Translations under genes and position numbers: made by a program
Assembly (NCBI RefSeq): GCF_020497125.1
Contig: NC_059076.1
Span: 13,197,951 to 13,261,950 of the forward strand
Direction of reading: 5' to 3'
Source: Mauremys mutica
Lineage: Eukaryota > Chordata > Testudines > Geoemydidae
DNA: 64,000 nucleotides
Shown: positions 49,601-53,429 of the stretch, piece by piece
Position numbering within the stretch: position 1 is the first letter of the stretch
How the letters are laid out: every line of letters starts with the position of its first letter
Notes under the pieces: model-generated
What the model was told of the DNA's origin: nothing
Database searches by the model: none
Seen by the model: the letters and a program-made list of their open reading frames with translations, nothing else

Positions 49601-49955
49601 TGGCCATGCCAGTGGGAGCTGGGGAGCCCCCCACCCTTAGGTAAGCGCCCCCCTGGACTCCCCAACCCCTGAGCCCCCTCCCCACACCCAAACTGCTGCT
49701 GCTGGCCCAGGGACTGCCTGGCTCAGGCAGCCCCTGAGCCAGCACCAGCTGCTGCAGAGGTCACGAAAAGTCATGGAATCCGTGACTTCCGTGGCAGACT
49801 CACAGCCTTAATTATATGTTATACTTGTCTCCTTCCAGACTCAGTCTGCAAAAAGGAAGTTACCAGAATGGTTTGGAACTTCAAAGGGAACAGATTCTTC
49901 CATTACTACTGGCAAGAAATCCAAAGTGGGAGCAAAAAAAGGTCTTTTTGGTTGA
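1532..49955 (+). CDS. WRN: WRN RecQ helicase, 3' part of gene (19 exons, helicase motif II to stop)
   Basis: This is the 3' part of the Werner syndrome ATP-dependent DNA helicase, a nuclear 3'-5' RecQ helicase acting in replication-fork recovery, recombination, repair and telomere maintenance. Nineteen exons join in one open frame: 1532-1638, 3489-3676, 5104-5278, 8788-8969, 9680-9781, 10139-10231, 15253-15394, 20458-20628, 20708-20805, 23076-23151, 23758-23831, 24987-25059, 25441-25553, 28069-28183, 31806-31937, 36790-36952, 40335-40558, 44638-44778 and 49839-49955. They total 2486 nt, about 827 residues. The order is helicase motifs II-VI, RQC zinc-binding and winged-helix domain, a poorly conserved linker, HRDC, and a basic tail. 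The match to WRN rather than BLM or RECQL rests on the exon-by-exon resemblance to human WRN as I recall it, including the linker and C-terminus. If the exon count equals that of the 35-exon human gene, these are exons 17-35. The exonuclease domain and Walker A motif lie upstream of the window. Confidence 0.97.
2181..2525. repeat. Old interspersed repeat with TTTAGGCACC-type subrepeats
   Basis: Short related strings recur here, such as TAGGTGCCTAAATATGG, ACCTAGGAGCC and TTTAGGCACC, often followed by TTTGAAAAT. I recognise it as a sort of repeat common in sauropsid genomes but cannot name the family. A shorter relative lies at ~37288-37340. Confidence 0.5.
2575..3152 (+). mobile_element. CR1 LINE, 3' end fragment
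   Basis: The start matches the C-terminal part of CR1 ORF2 (EKVQRRAT...[30 protein letters not shown]) with breaks, followed by the CR1 3' UTR and the terminal TTCTTATG repeat. It is 5' truncated, as most CR1 copies are, and lies in a WRN intron. Confidence 0.9.
3489..3676 (+). CDS. WRN: WRN exon: helicase motif III and start of RecA-like domain 2
   Basis: It encodes motif III (VALTATAS) and then the end of the first RecA-like lobe, including the [10 protein letters not shown] segment typical of RecQ proteins. The acceptor is ttttcatttcag and the donor is gtgagg at 3677. The exon starts in phase 0 and leaves two bases of a split codon, completed by the next exon to serine. Confidence 0.96.
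3750..4000 (+). repeat. MIR/CORE-SINE-like fragment
   Basis: The order of segments (tggttctgctgatgaactgctgtgtgatcttgggcaaatcatttcac) matches the MIR core and later region. The right part is diverged. No A or B box is certain. Confidence 0.5.
4500..4615 (-). repeat. Hairpin-repeat family, diverged half copy
   Basis: The strings AATTTGTTAGTCTCGAAGGTGCC and AGCCCATGAAAGC match one arm of the hairpin repeat seen at 16339-16527 and 56500-56640. The second arm is absent. Confidence 0.6.
5104..5278 (+). CDS. WRN: WRN exon: helicase motif IV region
   Basis: It encodes the second RecA-like lobe, with motif IV (TIVYCPSRK) and the SCGTYHAGM segment that contacts DNA in RecQ helicases. It follows an acceptor ending at 5103 and ends with the donor gtataa at 5279. 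The first base completes the split codon from the previous exon and the exon ends in phase 0. Confidence 0.96.
7014..7153 (+). mobile_element. Hairpin repeat, internally deleted copy, 14-bp target duplication
   Basis: It begins TATCAGAGGGGTAGCCG and ends TTCTTTGCTG. It is flanked by a perfect 14-bp duplication, CTGGTTTATGTTAA, at 7000-7013 and 7154-7167. Most of the left arm of the hairpin is missing compared with the copy at 16339-16527. Confidence 0.8.
7449..8440. mobile_element. Non-autonomous DNA transposon, copy 1
   Basis: The ends are imperfect inverted repeats: TTACTCTGGGGGAATTCT on the left and GAATGCCCTCAGGAGTAA on the right. The 992-bp body is C-rich and GC-rich with no convincing protein. 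A second copy in opposite orientation lies at 52140-53375. The superfamily is unclear; no target duplication is obvious. Confidence 0.7.
8788..8969 (+). CDS. WRN: WRN exon: helicase motifs V and VI (arginine finger)
   Basis: Motif V ([15 protein letters not shown]) and motif VI ([10 protein letters not shown], with the arginine finger) are both intact. They complete the helicase core, so nothing here suggests loss of ATPase activity. The acceptor is atttcccag and the donor gtataa at 8970. Two bases of an arginine codon carry over to the next exon. Confidence 0.97.
9680..9781 (+). CDS. WRN: WRN exon: helicase/RQC junction, first zinc cysteine
   Basis: It encodes the helical stretch that leads into the RQC zinc-binding subdomain and contains the first zinc-ligand cysteine (SNSCRRK). 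In human WRN this corresponds to Cys908. It begins after ttaatggcag and ends at a good donor, gtgagt, at 9782. The intron that follows is short, 357 bp. Confidence 0.95.
10139..10231 (+). CDS. WRN: WRN exon: RQC zinc-binding subdomain
   Basis: It carries the remaining three zinc ligands in EKCCDNC (human Cys935, Cys936 and Cys939, from memory). The whole four-cysteine site is therefore kept. The acceptor is gtgggtag and the donor gtaaat at 10232. The exon is one of the most conserved in the window. Confidence 0.96.
10712..12935 (-). mobile_element. CR1 LINE fragment, ~2 kb, split by a hAT element
   Basis: Read on the minus strand, it encodes broken pieces of CR1 ORF2 reverse transcriptase: [17 protein letters not shown] near 11540, and [12 protein letters not shown] near 12070. 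Its 3' tail is at the left end. Stops and frameshifts make it inactive. It is interrupted at 10982-11190. Confidence 0.9.
10982..11190. mobile_element. hAT MITE inserted in CR1, perfect 8-bp target duplication
   Basis: The 209-bp element starts CAGGGGTTCTCAAACTGG and ends GTTTGAAAACCACTG, the usual hAT-type termini. It is flanked by TGTTATAC on both sides (10974-10981 and 11191-11198). Confidence 0.9.
13109..13891. mobile_element. hAT non-autonomous element, 783 bp
   Basis: It starts CAGTGGTTTTCAAACTGCGG and ends GTTTGAAAACCACTG. The flanking 8-mers are ATGTAGAT and ATCTAGAT, 7 of 8 matching. The interior is GC-rich and has open frames on both strands, but no transposase motif is seen. Confidence 0.88.
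14320..14960 (+). mobile_element. CR1 LINE, 3' end with ORF2 remnant
   Basis: It encodes the C-terminal CR1 ORF2 signature ([19 protein letters not shown], then [12 protein letters not shown]), breaks by frameshift near 14565, and continues in a second frame to 14879. The 3' tail is typical CR1 (gacctctcgaggtcccttcc). Confidence 0.92.
15253..15394 (+). CDS. WRN: WRN exon: first part of RQC winged helix
   Basis: It encodes the N-terminal helices of the RQC winged-helix domain, which binds branched DNA, ending in VPVLFLRGS. The start of the exon, just after the zinc site, is poorly conserved, as in other vertebrates. The acceptor ends in ttag at 15252 and the donor is gtaagt at 15395. The upstream intron contains a CR1 and two hAT elements. 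Confidence 0.94.
16339..16527 (-). mobile_element. Hairpin repeat, 59-bp perfect arms, 12-bp target duplication
   Basis: Left arm 16339-16397 and right arm 16431-16489 are perfect reverse complements over 59 bp, with a 33-nt loop. A 38-bp unpaired head (ATCAGAGGGGTAGCCGTG on the minus strand) closes the element at 16490-16527. The flanks are a perfect 12-bp duplication, ATTTTGAAAAAG, at 16327-16338 and 16528-16539. No coding capacity. Confidence 0.88.
16529..18430. other. WRN intron, no recognisable feature
   Basis: AT-rich intronic sequence with a short GTTT microsatellite at ~16693-16713. No exon, RNA gene or clear transposon recognised. Confidence 0.5.
18435..18480 (+). repeat. Hairpin-repeat family, one-arm fragment
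   Basis: The stretch TCTGTTAGCCTATAAGGTGCC followed by ACAGGACTCTTTG matches one arm of the hairpin repeat at 16339-16527. Confidence 0.55.
19030..19690 (+). mobile_element. L2-like LINE fragment
   Basis: Broken frames give L2-type reverse-transcriptase C-terminal pieces: ILPVTQ-like text near 19095, HLDYCS at ~19275 and the [17 protein letters not shown] stretch near 19400. A related but shorter segment lies at 63060-63200. Many stops are present. Confidence 0.6.
20458..20628 (+). CDS. WRN: WRN exon: RQC winged-helix core and beta-wing
   Basis: It encodes recognition helix residues ([22 protein letters not shown]) and the beta-wing. The wing keeps a phenylalanine in SRFATL, which aligns with the human strand-separating Phe1037. 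The 57 codons are in phase 0 at both ends. The donor is gtaatc at 20629 and the next exon begins only 79 bp later. Confidence 0.96.
20708..20805 (+). CDS. WRN: WRN exon: end of RQC domain
   Basis: It completes the winged helix (GRDWLCK) and enters the variable linker before HRDC. The preceding intron, 20629-20707, is only 79 bp, near the lower limit for vertebrate introns. The acceptor is cccacag and the donor gtaact at 20806. Confidence 0.94.
21443..21923. mobile_element. MITE with GTCTACA termini, carrying a nested hAT
   Basis: The left end (AGGGTTAGTCTACAGT) and right end (GTGTAGACAGGCCCTT) are inverted. Internal palindromic stretches include a pair around 21555-21640 and the paired AACTTATGTCGCTCGGG / CTGAGTGACATAAGTT. 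Related copies lie at 36124-36422, 44802-45101 and 61232-61492. A hAT element interrupts it at 21715. Confidence 0.75.
21715..21906. mobile_element. hAT MITE, perfect 8-bp target duplication
   Basis: It starts CAGTGGTCTTCAAAGTGG and ends GTTTGGAGACCACTG. The target duplication GTGTAGAC at 21707-21714 and 21907-21914 is perfect. It sits in the right end of the MITE at 21443-21923 and contains a TTTG-rich microsatellite. Confidence 0.9.
21925..22765 (+). pseudogene. DIRS-type retrotransposon remnant, tyrosine recombinase C-terminal part
   Basis: An open frame continuous to the TGA at 22631-22633 encodes the C-terminal part of a DIRS tyrosine recombinase, the enzyme these retrotransposons use instead of a DDE integrase. 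Visible motifs are the first catalytic arginine region ([10 protein letters not shown], ~22064-22093), the H-x-x-R box (THSTR, ~22440) and the HY tyrosine region (~22530). A segment between the LRKTKSFK stretch and the HxxR box looks shortened. No reverse transcriptase or gag is present next to it. The open frame extends 5' into an unrelated hAT element, so its ATG is not real. It is not a host gene. Confidence 0.82.
23076..23151 (+). CDS. WRN: WRN exon: linker between RQC and HRDC
   Basis: This short linker exon is poorly conserved at residue level. It is supported by the acceptor ttcttacag, by phase agreement with both neighbours, and by its place in the gene. The donor gtctgt at 23152 is a weak match to consensus. 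Confidence 0.86.
23758..23831 (+). CDS. WRN: WRN exon: linker between RQC and HRDC
   Basis: It encodes the linker segment containing [11 protein letters not shown], resembling the KLYSYK...KISS stretch of human WRN. A long T tract and the acceptor aaaacag precede it. The donor is gtacaa at 23832. Two bases of a serine codon carry to the next exon. Confidence 0.88.
24640..24790. repeat. MITE-like fragment with GTGTAGACATAGC end
   Basis: AGTGTAGACATAGCG resembles the terminus of the GTCTACA MITE family. To its right, AGCTATACTGGTATAATTA and TTATACCAGGATAACTC form an inverted pair. The boundaries are unclear. Confidence 0.4.
24987..25059 (+). CDS. WRN: WRN exon: linker leading into HRDC
   Basis: It encodes a serine/proline-rich linker (VQSP...[10 protein letters not shown]) that matches the position and style of the human segment just before HRDC. 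The acceptor is taatag after a T-rich tract and the donor is a consensus gtaagt at 25060. Confidence 0.88.
25441..25553 (+). CDS. WRN: WRN exon: HRDC domain, first part
   Basis: This is the first half of the HRDC domain, a helical DNA- and protein-binding module. The hallmark stretches [13 protein letters not shown] and [15 protein letters not shown] are clear. The acceptor is ttctttacag and the donor gtaaag at 25554. Confidence 0.96.
26080..26600 (+). repeat. Possible L2-like LINE 3' end
   Basis: The pyrimidine-rich text with AAGCCTCTCCCTGAAC, GGATTGTATGATCTTCTCTT and GACCAGGGACTCTG resembles an L2 3' UTR. The match is from memory and diverged. Confidence 0.35.
28069..28183 (+). CDS. WRN: WRN exon: HRDC domain, second part
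   Basis: This is the second half of HRDC, with [19 protein letters not shown] followed by the last helix ([13 protein letters not shown]). It is highly similar to human WRN. The acceptor is cgaaatag and the donor gtaaga at 28184. Confidence 0.96.
28852..28981. mobile_element. ~130-bp MITE, GCTGGAACAA termini, copy 1
   Basis: The element starts AGGGGCGCTGGAACAAT and ends TTGTTCCAGCAGCTATGCC, giving a 10-bp inverted core, GCTGGAACAA. Two more copies lie at 57811-57943 and ~54875-54960 (partial). Confidence 0.7.
30573..30780 (+). repeat. MIR SINE
   Basis: Recognisable MIR layout: agagtgctggacttagatttgg, then tgactttggacaagtcatttcac, then cctcagttttgtgaactgtaaaatgggg and the 3' part ending gtgctttggggatc. 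It is well preserved for such an old family. Confidence 0.75.
31131..31149. repeat. (GT)n microsatellite
   Basis: Simple GT dinucleotide run of about nine units in a WRN intron. Confidence 0.9.
31311..31496 (+). mobile_element. tRNA-derived SINE with CR1-type tail (turtle type)
   Basis: The 5' part looks like a tRNA: A box AGCTCAGTGGTTTGAGC and a degraded B box around 31358-31374. The 3' part is CR1-like (gatgacctcctgaggtcccttccaaccctgag). This structure is that of the cryptodiran turtle tRNA-SINEs mobilised by CR1. It is a SINE, not a tRNA gene. Confidence 0.88.
31806..31937 (+). CDS. WRN: WRN exon: post-HRDC linker
   Basis: It is a divergent 44-codon exon after HRDC. Its end ([13 protein letters not shown]) aligns with the human ITYSLFQEKKMPL stretch, which fixes its identity. 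It is in phase 0 at both ends, with acceptor gccttacag and donor gtaagt at 31938. Confidence 0.9.
32883..33487. mobile_element. hAT non-autonomous element, ~605 bp
   Basis: The left end CAGGGGTCGTCAACC and right end GGTTGCCTACCCCG are imperfect inverted repeats of hAT type. The flanking 8-mers CTCTACCG and TTCTACAG match at 6 of 8. The interior is AT-rich and non-coding. Confidence 0.72.
33520..34195 (+). pseudogene. DIRS-type retrotransposon remnant, second copy
   Basis: Broken frames recall the DIRS tyrosine recombinase: a [15 protein letters not shown] segment near 33560 and a recombinase-like 3' part to ~34060. Its layout parallels the copy at 21925-22765, including the downstream stretch (gagtgggaatgtgc). 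Several stops and frameshifts make it older and inactive. Confidence 0.65.
35848..35960 (+). repeat. Old interspersed repeat ending GGGGCTGTACAAAC...CCCTGCCC
   Basis: The strings TTATTATTTGTATTACCATGG, CAGACCAGGACTCC and GCTGTACAAACAGAACAAAAAG are shared with copies at 45830-45925 and 56215-56345. I know the pattern from sauropsid genomes but cannot assign a family with certainty. Confidence 0.55.
36124..36422. mobile_element. GTCTACA-family MITE
   Basis: It starts GAGGGCAGGTCTACACT and ends GTTTAGACCAAGCCT. The interior shares long stretches with the MITE at 21443-21923, for example GTAGCATGTCTGGTGAAGAC, and the same palindromic CATAGTTATA region. Confidence 0.78.
36790..36952 (+). CDS. WRN: WRN exon: C-terminal helical region
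   Basis: It encodes the well conserved C-terminal helical segment ([19 protein letters not shown], then [13 protein letters not shown]). It follows an acceptor ending at 36789 and ends at the donor gtgaga at 36953 with one base of an aspartate codon left over. Confidence 0.95.
37525..37720 (+). repeat. MIR-like SINE fragment
   Basis: The core ttttccactgatctactgcttggccttgggtgagtcatgtc matches MIR. It lies immediately upstream of the miniature LTR element. Confidence 0.5.
37806..38006 (+). repeat. 5' LTR of miniature element
   Basis: 201-bp repeat with TG...TA ends, a GA-rich stretch and a tRNA-like block. The A-box-like GCTCATGTGGTAGAGG is well kept here; the B box has lost about six bases relative to the 3' LTR. 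Confidence 0.78.
38009..38026 (+). promoter_or_regulatory. Primer-binding site, tRNA-Pro type
   Basis: The 18 bases match the tRNA-Pro 3'-end complement at 17 positions (T for C at position 13). It sits two bases after the LTR end, the expected place. Confidence 0.8.
38081..38289 (+). repeat. 3' LTR of miniature element
   Basis: 209-bp repeat with TG...CA ends. It contains a good Pol III B box, GGTTCAATCCC, at 38246-38256, preceded by a tRNA-like anticodon-arm region (ctcatgcactaagctccagag). Confidence 0.78.
38995..39207 (+). mobile_element. CR1 LINE 3' tail
   Basis: The ggggccagactagatgatcacaatggtcccttctgacctta sequence and the closing tctatgaa are typical of a CR1 subfamily. Only the last ~200 bp are present. 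Confidence 0.8.
40335..40558 (+). CDS. WRN: WRN exon: C-terminal region
   Basis: It encodes the segment [20 protein letters not shown], which matches human WRN, followed by a divergent Ser/Lys-rich stretch. The acceptor is ttccaag and the donor gttagt at 40559. The first two bases complete the aspartate codon from the previous exon. Confidence 0.93.
41955..42115 (+). repeat. MIR SINE
   Basis: It contains ggccaagtcactcaggcttcctgtgcctcag, a gggataat segment and ttgtgaagtgcttggtgatgg, all in the MIR order. Confidence 0.65.
42217..42960 (-). mobile_element. CR1 LINE, 3' end fragment
   Basis: The 3' terminus (CATAAGAACGGCCATACTGG on this strand) is at the left. The reverse strand gives the ORF2 C-terminus [25 protein letters not shown] and [15 protein letters not shown]. 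It is inactive. Confidence 0.92.
43140..43435 (-). mobile_element. CR1 LINE ORF2 fragment
   Basis: Reverse-strand text gives degraded reverse-transcriptase pieces such as [12 protein letters not shown] near 43190, close to the catalytic ADD motif. It probably belongs to the same insertion as 42217-42960, with 42963-43139 inserted or rearranged between them. Confidence 0.75.
44026..44115 (-). mobile_element. CR1 or SINE tail
   Basis: TCATAGAATATCAGGGTTGGAAGGGACCTT and the following text are the reverse complement of a CR1-type 3' tail. It is too short to tell a LINE from a CR1-tailed SINE. Confidence 0.75.
44638..44778 (+). CDS. WRN: WRN exon: penultimate, acidic, poorly conserved
   Basis: It is a hydrophilic exon ending in the acidic stretch [13 protein letters not shown] recognise no domain. 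Its borders rest on frame and splice signals: it is open in phase 0 and ends at a donor, gtagcg, at 44779. The acceptor is uncertain because several AGs are crowded at 44637-44646; the in-frame choices start at 44638 or 44647. No clear human counterpart comes to mind, so it may be sauropsid-specific or very divergent. Confidence 0.75.
44802..45101. mobile_element. GTCTACA-family MITE next to the penultimate WRN exon
   Basis: It starts AGGCCTGGTCTACACT and ends AGTGTAGACATACCCTTA. Internal palindromes include CAACTTCAGCTAC / GTAGCTGAAGTTG and CGATTTATCG with its inverse. Its left end lies 23 bp after the exon donor at 44779. Confidence 0.82.
45285..45730 (-). mobile_element. CR1 LINE fragment
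   Basis: Reverse-complement CR1 ORF2 text, comparable to 11270-11720, with the NAILGC-like stretch near 45535. It contains a short CCT-rich run at ~45488-45515. Confidence 0.8.
45830..45925 (+). repeat. Old interspersed repeat (same family as 35848-35960)
   Basis: Shares GTGCTAGGTTCTGTACAAA and TTCCTGCCCCAAAGAG with the other copies. Confidence 0.5.
45926..47459. other. WRN intron, little recognised
   Basis: Unique-looking intronic sequence. A MIR-like stretch may be present at ~47155-47300 (ctccatcggtaaatggggatat). No exon found. Confidence 0.45.
47460..47935. repeat. Degenerate G-rich tandem repeat
   Basis: Variants of a ~45-50 bp unit such as GTCCCTGCC...TGTGGGGTGCTGAGG recur about eight times across this stretch. 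Unit borders are diffuse. Confidence 0.5.
49115..49809. mobile_element. MITE ending 29 bp before the last WRN exon
   Basis: The ends are inverted (AAGGCTATG and CACAGCCTT). The next ~70 bp at each side are rich in GTCACGG / CCGTGAC pairs that also pair with each other internally. The GC-rich interior of ~500 bp has no transposase. The family is not identified; a TA target duplication is possible but not certain. Confidence 0.72.
49839..49955 (+). CDS. WRN: WRN terminal exon with basic tail and stop
   Basis: It encodes 38 residues and a TGA at 49953-49955. The KRKLPEWF core aligns with KRRLPVWF of human WRN, and the lysine clusters downstream fit the C-terminal nuclear-localisation region. 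The acceptor is a clean pyrimidine tract (cttgtctccttccag). A MITE ends only 29 bp upstream of the exon. Confidence 0.94.
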   Translation, partial: TQSAKRKLPEWFGTSKGTDSSITTGKKSKVGAKKGLFG

Positions 49956-50336
49956 ACTTGGAAATATCAACAACTTTCTCTTTTAAAGAAGCTCAGAGAG
50001 AGCATATACCGGTATATAAGCATTCTGGCTCTACTGGCATTCAGAAGGGAGTTGCAAGCACTACATCAGAGATGGTTTATTTTTAGTTTCTAGCATTCTG
50101 AAGGCCATGTTTGTTTGTGCACAGTTGGAACCGTTACTGAGCTTGGGCTGGAACAACTTGTCAGTGTGTGGGGAGCAGCCACATCAAGCAGCAAGATCTT
50201 GAATTCAAGTACATAAAGAACTGACCCAAGGGTTCAGTTAGGTCATATTAATATTGTTTATAGAGGCTGTTTGCTACTTTCACTATTAGGATCAAACTTT
50301 CCAAGATTTTTACTGTCAGTTTATTATATATTAGTA

Positions 50337-50982
50337 CAGCGGTTCTCAAACTGCAGCAATCTGAGGACGACCCCCATTTTGATTTAAAATTTTGGGGACC
50401 TCCCAAGCCTCTCCACTCAGCCCTAGGCCCTACCCTGCCTCCACTCCTTCCCTCAAGGCCTCACCCCTGCCCCACCCCTTCCTGCCTCCCACTCACTCCA
50501 TCCCCTCTCCCTCTGTGTCTCACTCTCCCCTGCCCTCACTCACTTTCACCAGGCTGGGGCGGGGGGGGGGGGTGCAGGAGGGGGTGCGGGCTTTGTCAGG
50601 GAGTTGGGTGTGGGGTCTGGGCTGGGGCAGGGGTCAAGGAGGGGATGAGGGTGCAGGCTCTAGCCTGTAGTGCTTACCTCGGGCGGCTCCCGAAAGTGAC
50701 CAGCACATTTCTCTGGCAGTGTCACCTAGGCGGGGGGGCGGGCAGGGCCTGTGCCCCAGGTGCCACCCTGTAGCTCCCATTGGCTGCAGTTCCTGGTCAA
50801 TGGGAGCTGCAGAGTTGGCACTCCCCCCTCCCCCCCTGGGATATGCCAGCCACATCTGGGAGCAGCATGGAGCCAGGGAGCCTGCCTTAGCCCTGCTGTA
50901 CCTCTGGAGGGGGAGGAGTTGATCAGTGGGGCCCGCAGACCCCCAGCAGTACCCTCAGGGATCCCCCGTTTGAGAAATGCTG
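50337..50982. mobile_element. hAT non-autonomous element in WRN 3' UTR
   Basis: It starts CAGCGGTTCTCAAACTGC and ends CGTTTGAGAAATGCTG. The flanking 8-mers TATTAGTA and TAGTAGTA match at 7 of 8. The interior is C/G-rich and non-coding. Confidence 0.85.
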
Positions 50983-51484
50983 TAGTAGTAGATTCCATTT
51001 ATTACCATCTAAATGGAAAATGTGGGCAACTTCTGTGAAGTTCTTTCCAGACCATCTCAGCTGCTTGTTGTTGTGCATTTACTTTCTCCATGAACACCTT
51101 CATAACCTTATCCTCATCAGTTGGCATTGAGTTTATTATGCAGGTGCTAAGTTTTTACAGTGCCTTTTTTTTTTTTAAGGATGGTAGTAGGCATGGAAGA
51201 ATGTGGAATATGGGGGATCTTGCAGATGGTTCAGTGCCACCATATTAATAAGTGTTATCTTGCTGCTAATACATATTATGTCAGCTCAGCATTCTGCATC
51301 TACTAATATTAGATCTGGTTTGATCTGATAATACTGTGCGGTATATCTGATGTGAGATATACTGTATGGAATTCACTATATCACTGTTGAATTTTGAAAA
51401 AATTATATATATGGAAAAATGTGATATACTACTTTTTAAATTGCCATTATGCACTTTGTACTTGCACTGTGGTGTGTTTTTTAT

Positions 51485-51490
51485 AATAAA
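51485..51490 (+). promoter_or_regulatory. Candidate WRN polyadenylation signal
   Basis: AATAAA lies in an AT-rich stretch about 1530 bp after the WRN stop. It is the first strong hexamer I noticed downstream of the stop in unique sequence. A second candidate is at 51674-51679. Confidence 0.45.
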
Positions 51491-52139
51491 ATGCTGCATA
51501 ACGGTACTTACAATACATATAGTTTATTGTTGATTTATTTCTGTAATCCTGTTCATTTACCTTTTTTGAGAAATCAGACTTGTTTGTAATTCCAAGCATC
51601 AGTTATATGAGATGAAATTTCAATTTTTAAAACGTATGGATAGCATGGGTTGGATTTTTTTGAATTAGGGATCAATAAAAGTTAAAAATTCTGATTTGAA
51701 ATGTAATGTCAAAATCAGCCAGCATACACCTGCAGCAGTAAGTTAGTTACCCACCAGACACAGTATAAGATACAGGAAAATGTTCCATAGCATTGGGCAA
51801 AGCAAAACTTCACCCAAAGGAACAATACAGTACCATGCTGTTCTGGGGGAGGAGTGTGTCAGCCTAATAAACCAAAATCGTGTTATCTGGTAAAGGCCTC
51901 TCATAGTAAAATAAACAAAGAGCAGCATCCTTTCGTGCATCTGTGCTTCCTGGCACACCAGTTCCTCTTCACTCCAGCAGACAAGTGTGAAAAAATTGTG
52001 ATAACTAATTCTAATTACAATAGTTAAGAGAAAGTATGAGCCACTCCCACAAGGTCAACCTTCATCCTCCTTAGTCCGTGTGCTCTAGTTTAATACTGCG
52101 TGTGACTCAAGGAACTTCCACAGCTAATGTCTCCCATGG

Positions 52140-53375
52140 TTACTCCTGAGGGCATTCTGCACCAAAAAAATTAAAAATTCTGCACATTTTTTAATTCTGA
52201 AAGTTTTATTTGTCAATAATTAAATGCAGAGGCTCCAGCATGGCAGTGAGGGATCACAGGCTACTGGCTGCACGGAGGTGGCAGATGACACTGCAGCTCC
52301 CCTGCCCCCAGGACAGGGACTTGGTGGTGACATTGCACCCAACCCTGACACAGTGCAAGAGTCAGGCTTGCTCCAGAAACACCCTTGGTCCCTGCCCCTC
52401 CACACCAGTTGCATCAGGTGTGGGCAGGCAGGCTTAGCCCAGCAGCATCCACGTGTGGAGGAGCTTAGTTTGGGGGGATCCAGGTGTGGGGTTAGAGAGT
52501 TCTCTGGGGGGCAATCTGGATGCACAGGGGCTCATTGGGAGGTCCGGGTTTAGAGGTACCTCTGTAGGAAGGCCCAGGTGAAGGTGGTTGGGCCTCAGCA
52601 GAGGGGAGTCTGGGTGTGGGGGGAAGGAGCTCAGCAGGGGGGGTCAAGCTGCTGTGGGAGTGGGGGTTGGGTGGGGGTCCAGATGCAGCTAGTTGAGGCT
52701 CAGTGGGGTGGGGATGTGATGGGCCTGCTTAATGGTTGAGTCCCAGCTGCTGCCACTGAGGGGATGCCACATGCCAAGCTCCTGCTGCCCGTCTCCGCAC
52801 TGCCTCTTTGCCTTCCCCACTGCAACCTCCTCTATCCCCTTCCCCTCACTCCTCCTACCCCTTCCTTCCCCACTGCCTCTTCCCCGACCCCACCTCCCTT
52901 CCCCCGCAGGCATTCACCATTGTACAGAAAACAGGATGGATTCCCTGCAGGGTACCCAGCACACACACAAGGGGATAACAACCAGCATGAGGACCCAGGA
53001 GCTGGCATCCAGCTGCAGTCAGTGAGCCAGAATGGCATCCTCCACCACCCTCCACCACCCCTGCATCTCTGCTCACAGAAATGGGGGGGACCTTTGGCAT
53101 GTGACTCCATATGCCTCTATTGGGGGGGGAGGGGGCAGTGCTCCCCTGCTCTTCCAGCTCTACCCGTGGACATCCCCAGCCCCCTCTCCACCGTGATTTA
53201 CCTCTGCTGGCTGCTCTGGGCACCCGAAACGATGCACCTGCACTGCTGGGGGACGGGGGCGTGACCACTTTTGTGGCTTCCCTGTAATTTTCTGTGGGGA
53301 AACAAAGAAAGCGGCTGGGGCATGAATTCTGCGTGTGCCCCGTGGGGCAGACCCCCCCGCCCCCGCCCCGCAGTA
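52140..53375. mobile_element. Non-autonomous DNA transposon, copy 2, inverted
   Basis: It starts TTACTCCTGAGGGCATTCTG and ends GCAGTAA. It is the same family as 7449-8440 in the opposite orientation, sharing both ends and the TGAAAGTTTTATTTGTCAATAA-type subterminal region. It ends about 55 bp before the CpG island. Its long open frames are compositional. Confidence 0.72.
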
Positions 53376-53429
53376 ACATTAAGGCTGTTACCGATCTTGA
53401 GGCATTTACACGTGAAATCGAAGCGTAAA

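Larger units (their letters stand above)
49956..51700 (+). other. WRN: Probable WRN 3' UTR
   Basis: This is the sequence after the WRN stop codon. Candidate AATAAA signals sit at 51485-51490 and 51674-51679, so the 3' UTR would be about 1.5-1.7 kb and include the hAT element at 50337-50982. The exact cleavage site cannot be seen. Confidence 0.5.

Noticed and set aside
49215..49745. Overlapping GC-rich open frames near the last WRN exon
   Set aside because: They fall in the MITE at 49115-49809 and disagree with WRN splicing.
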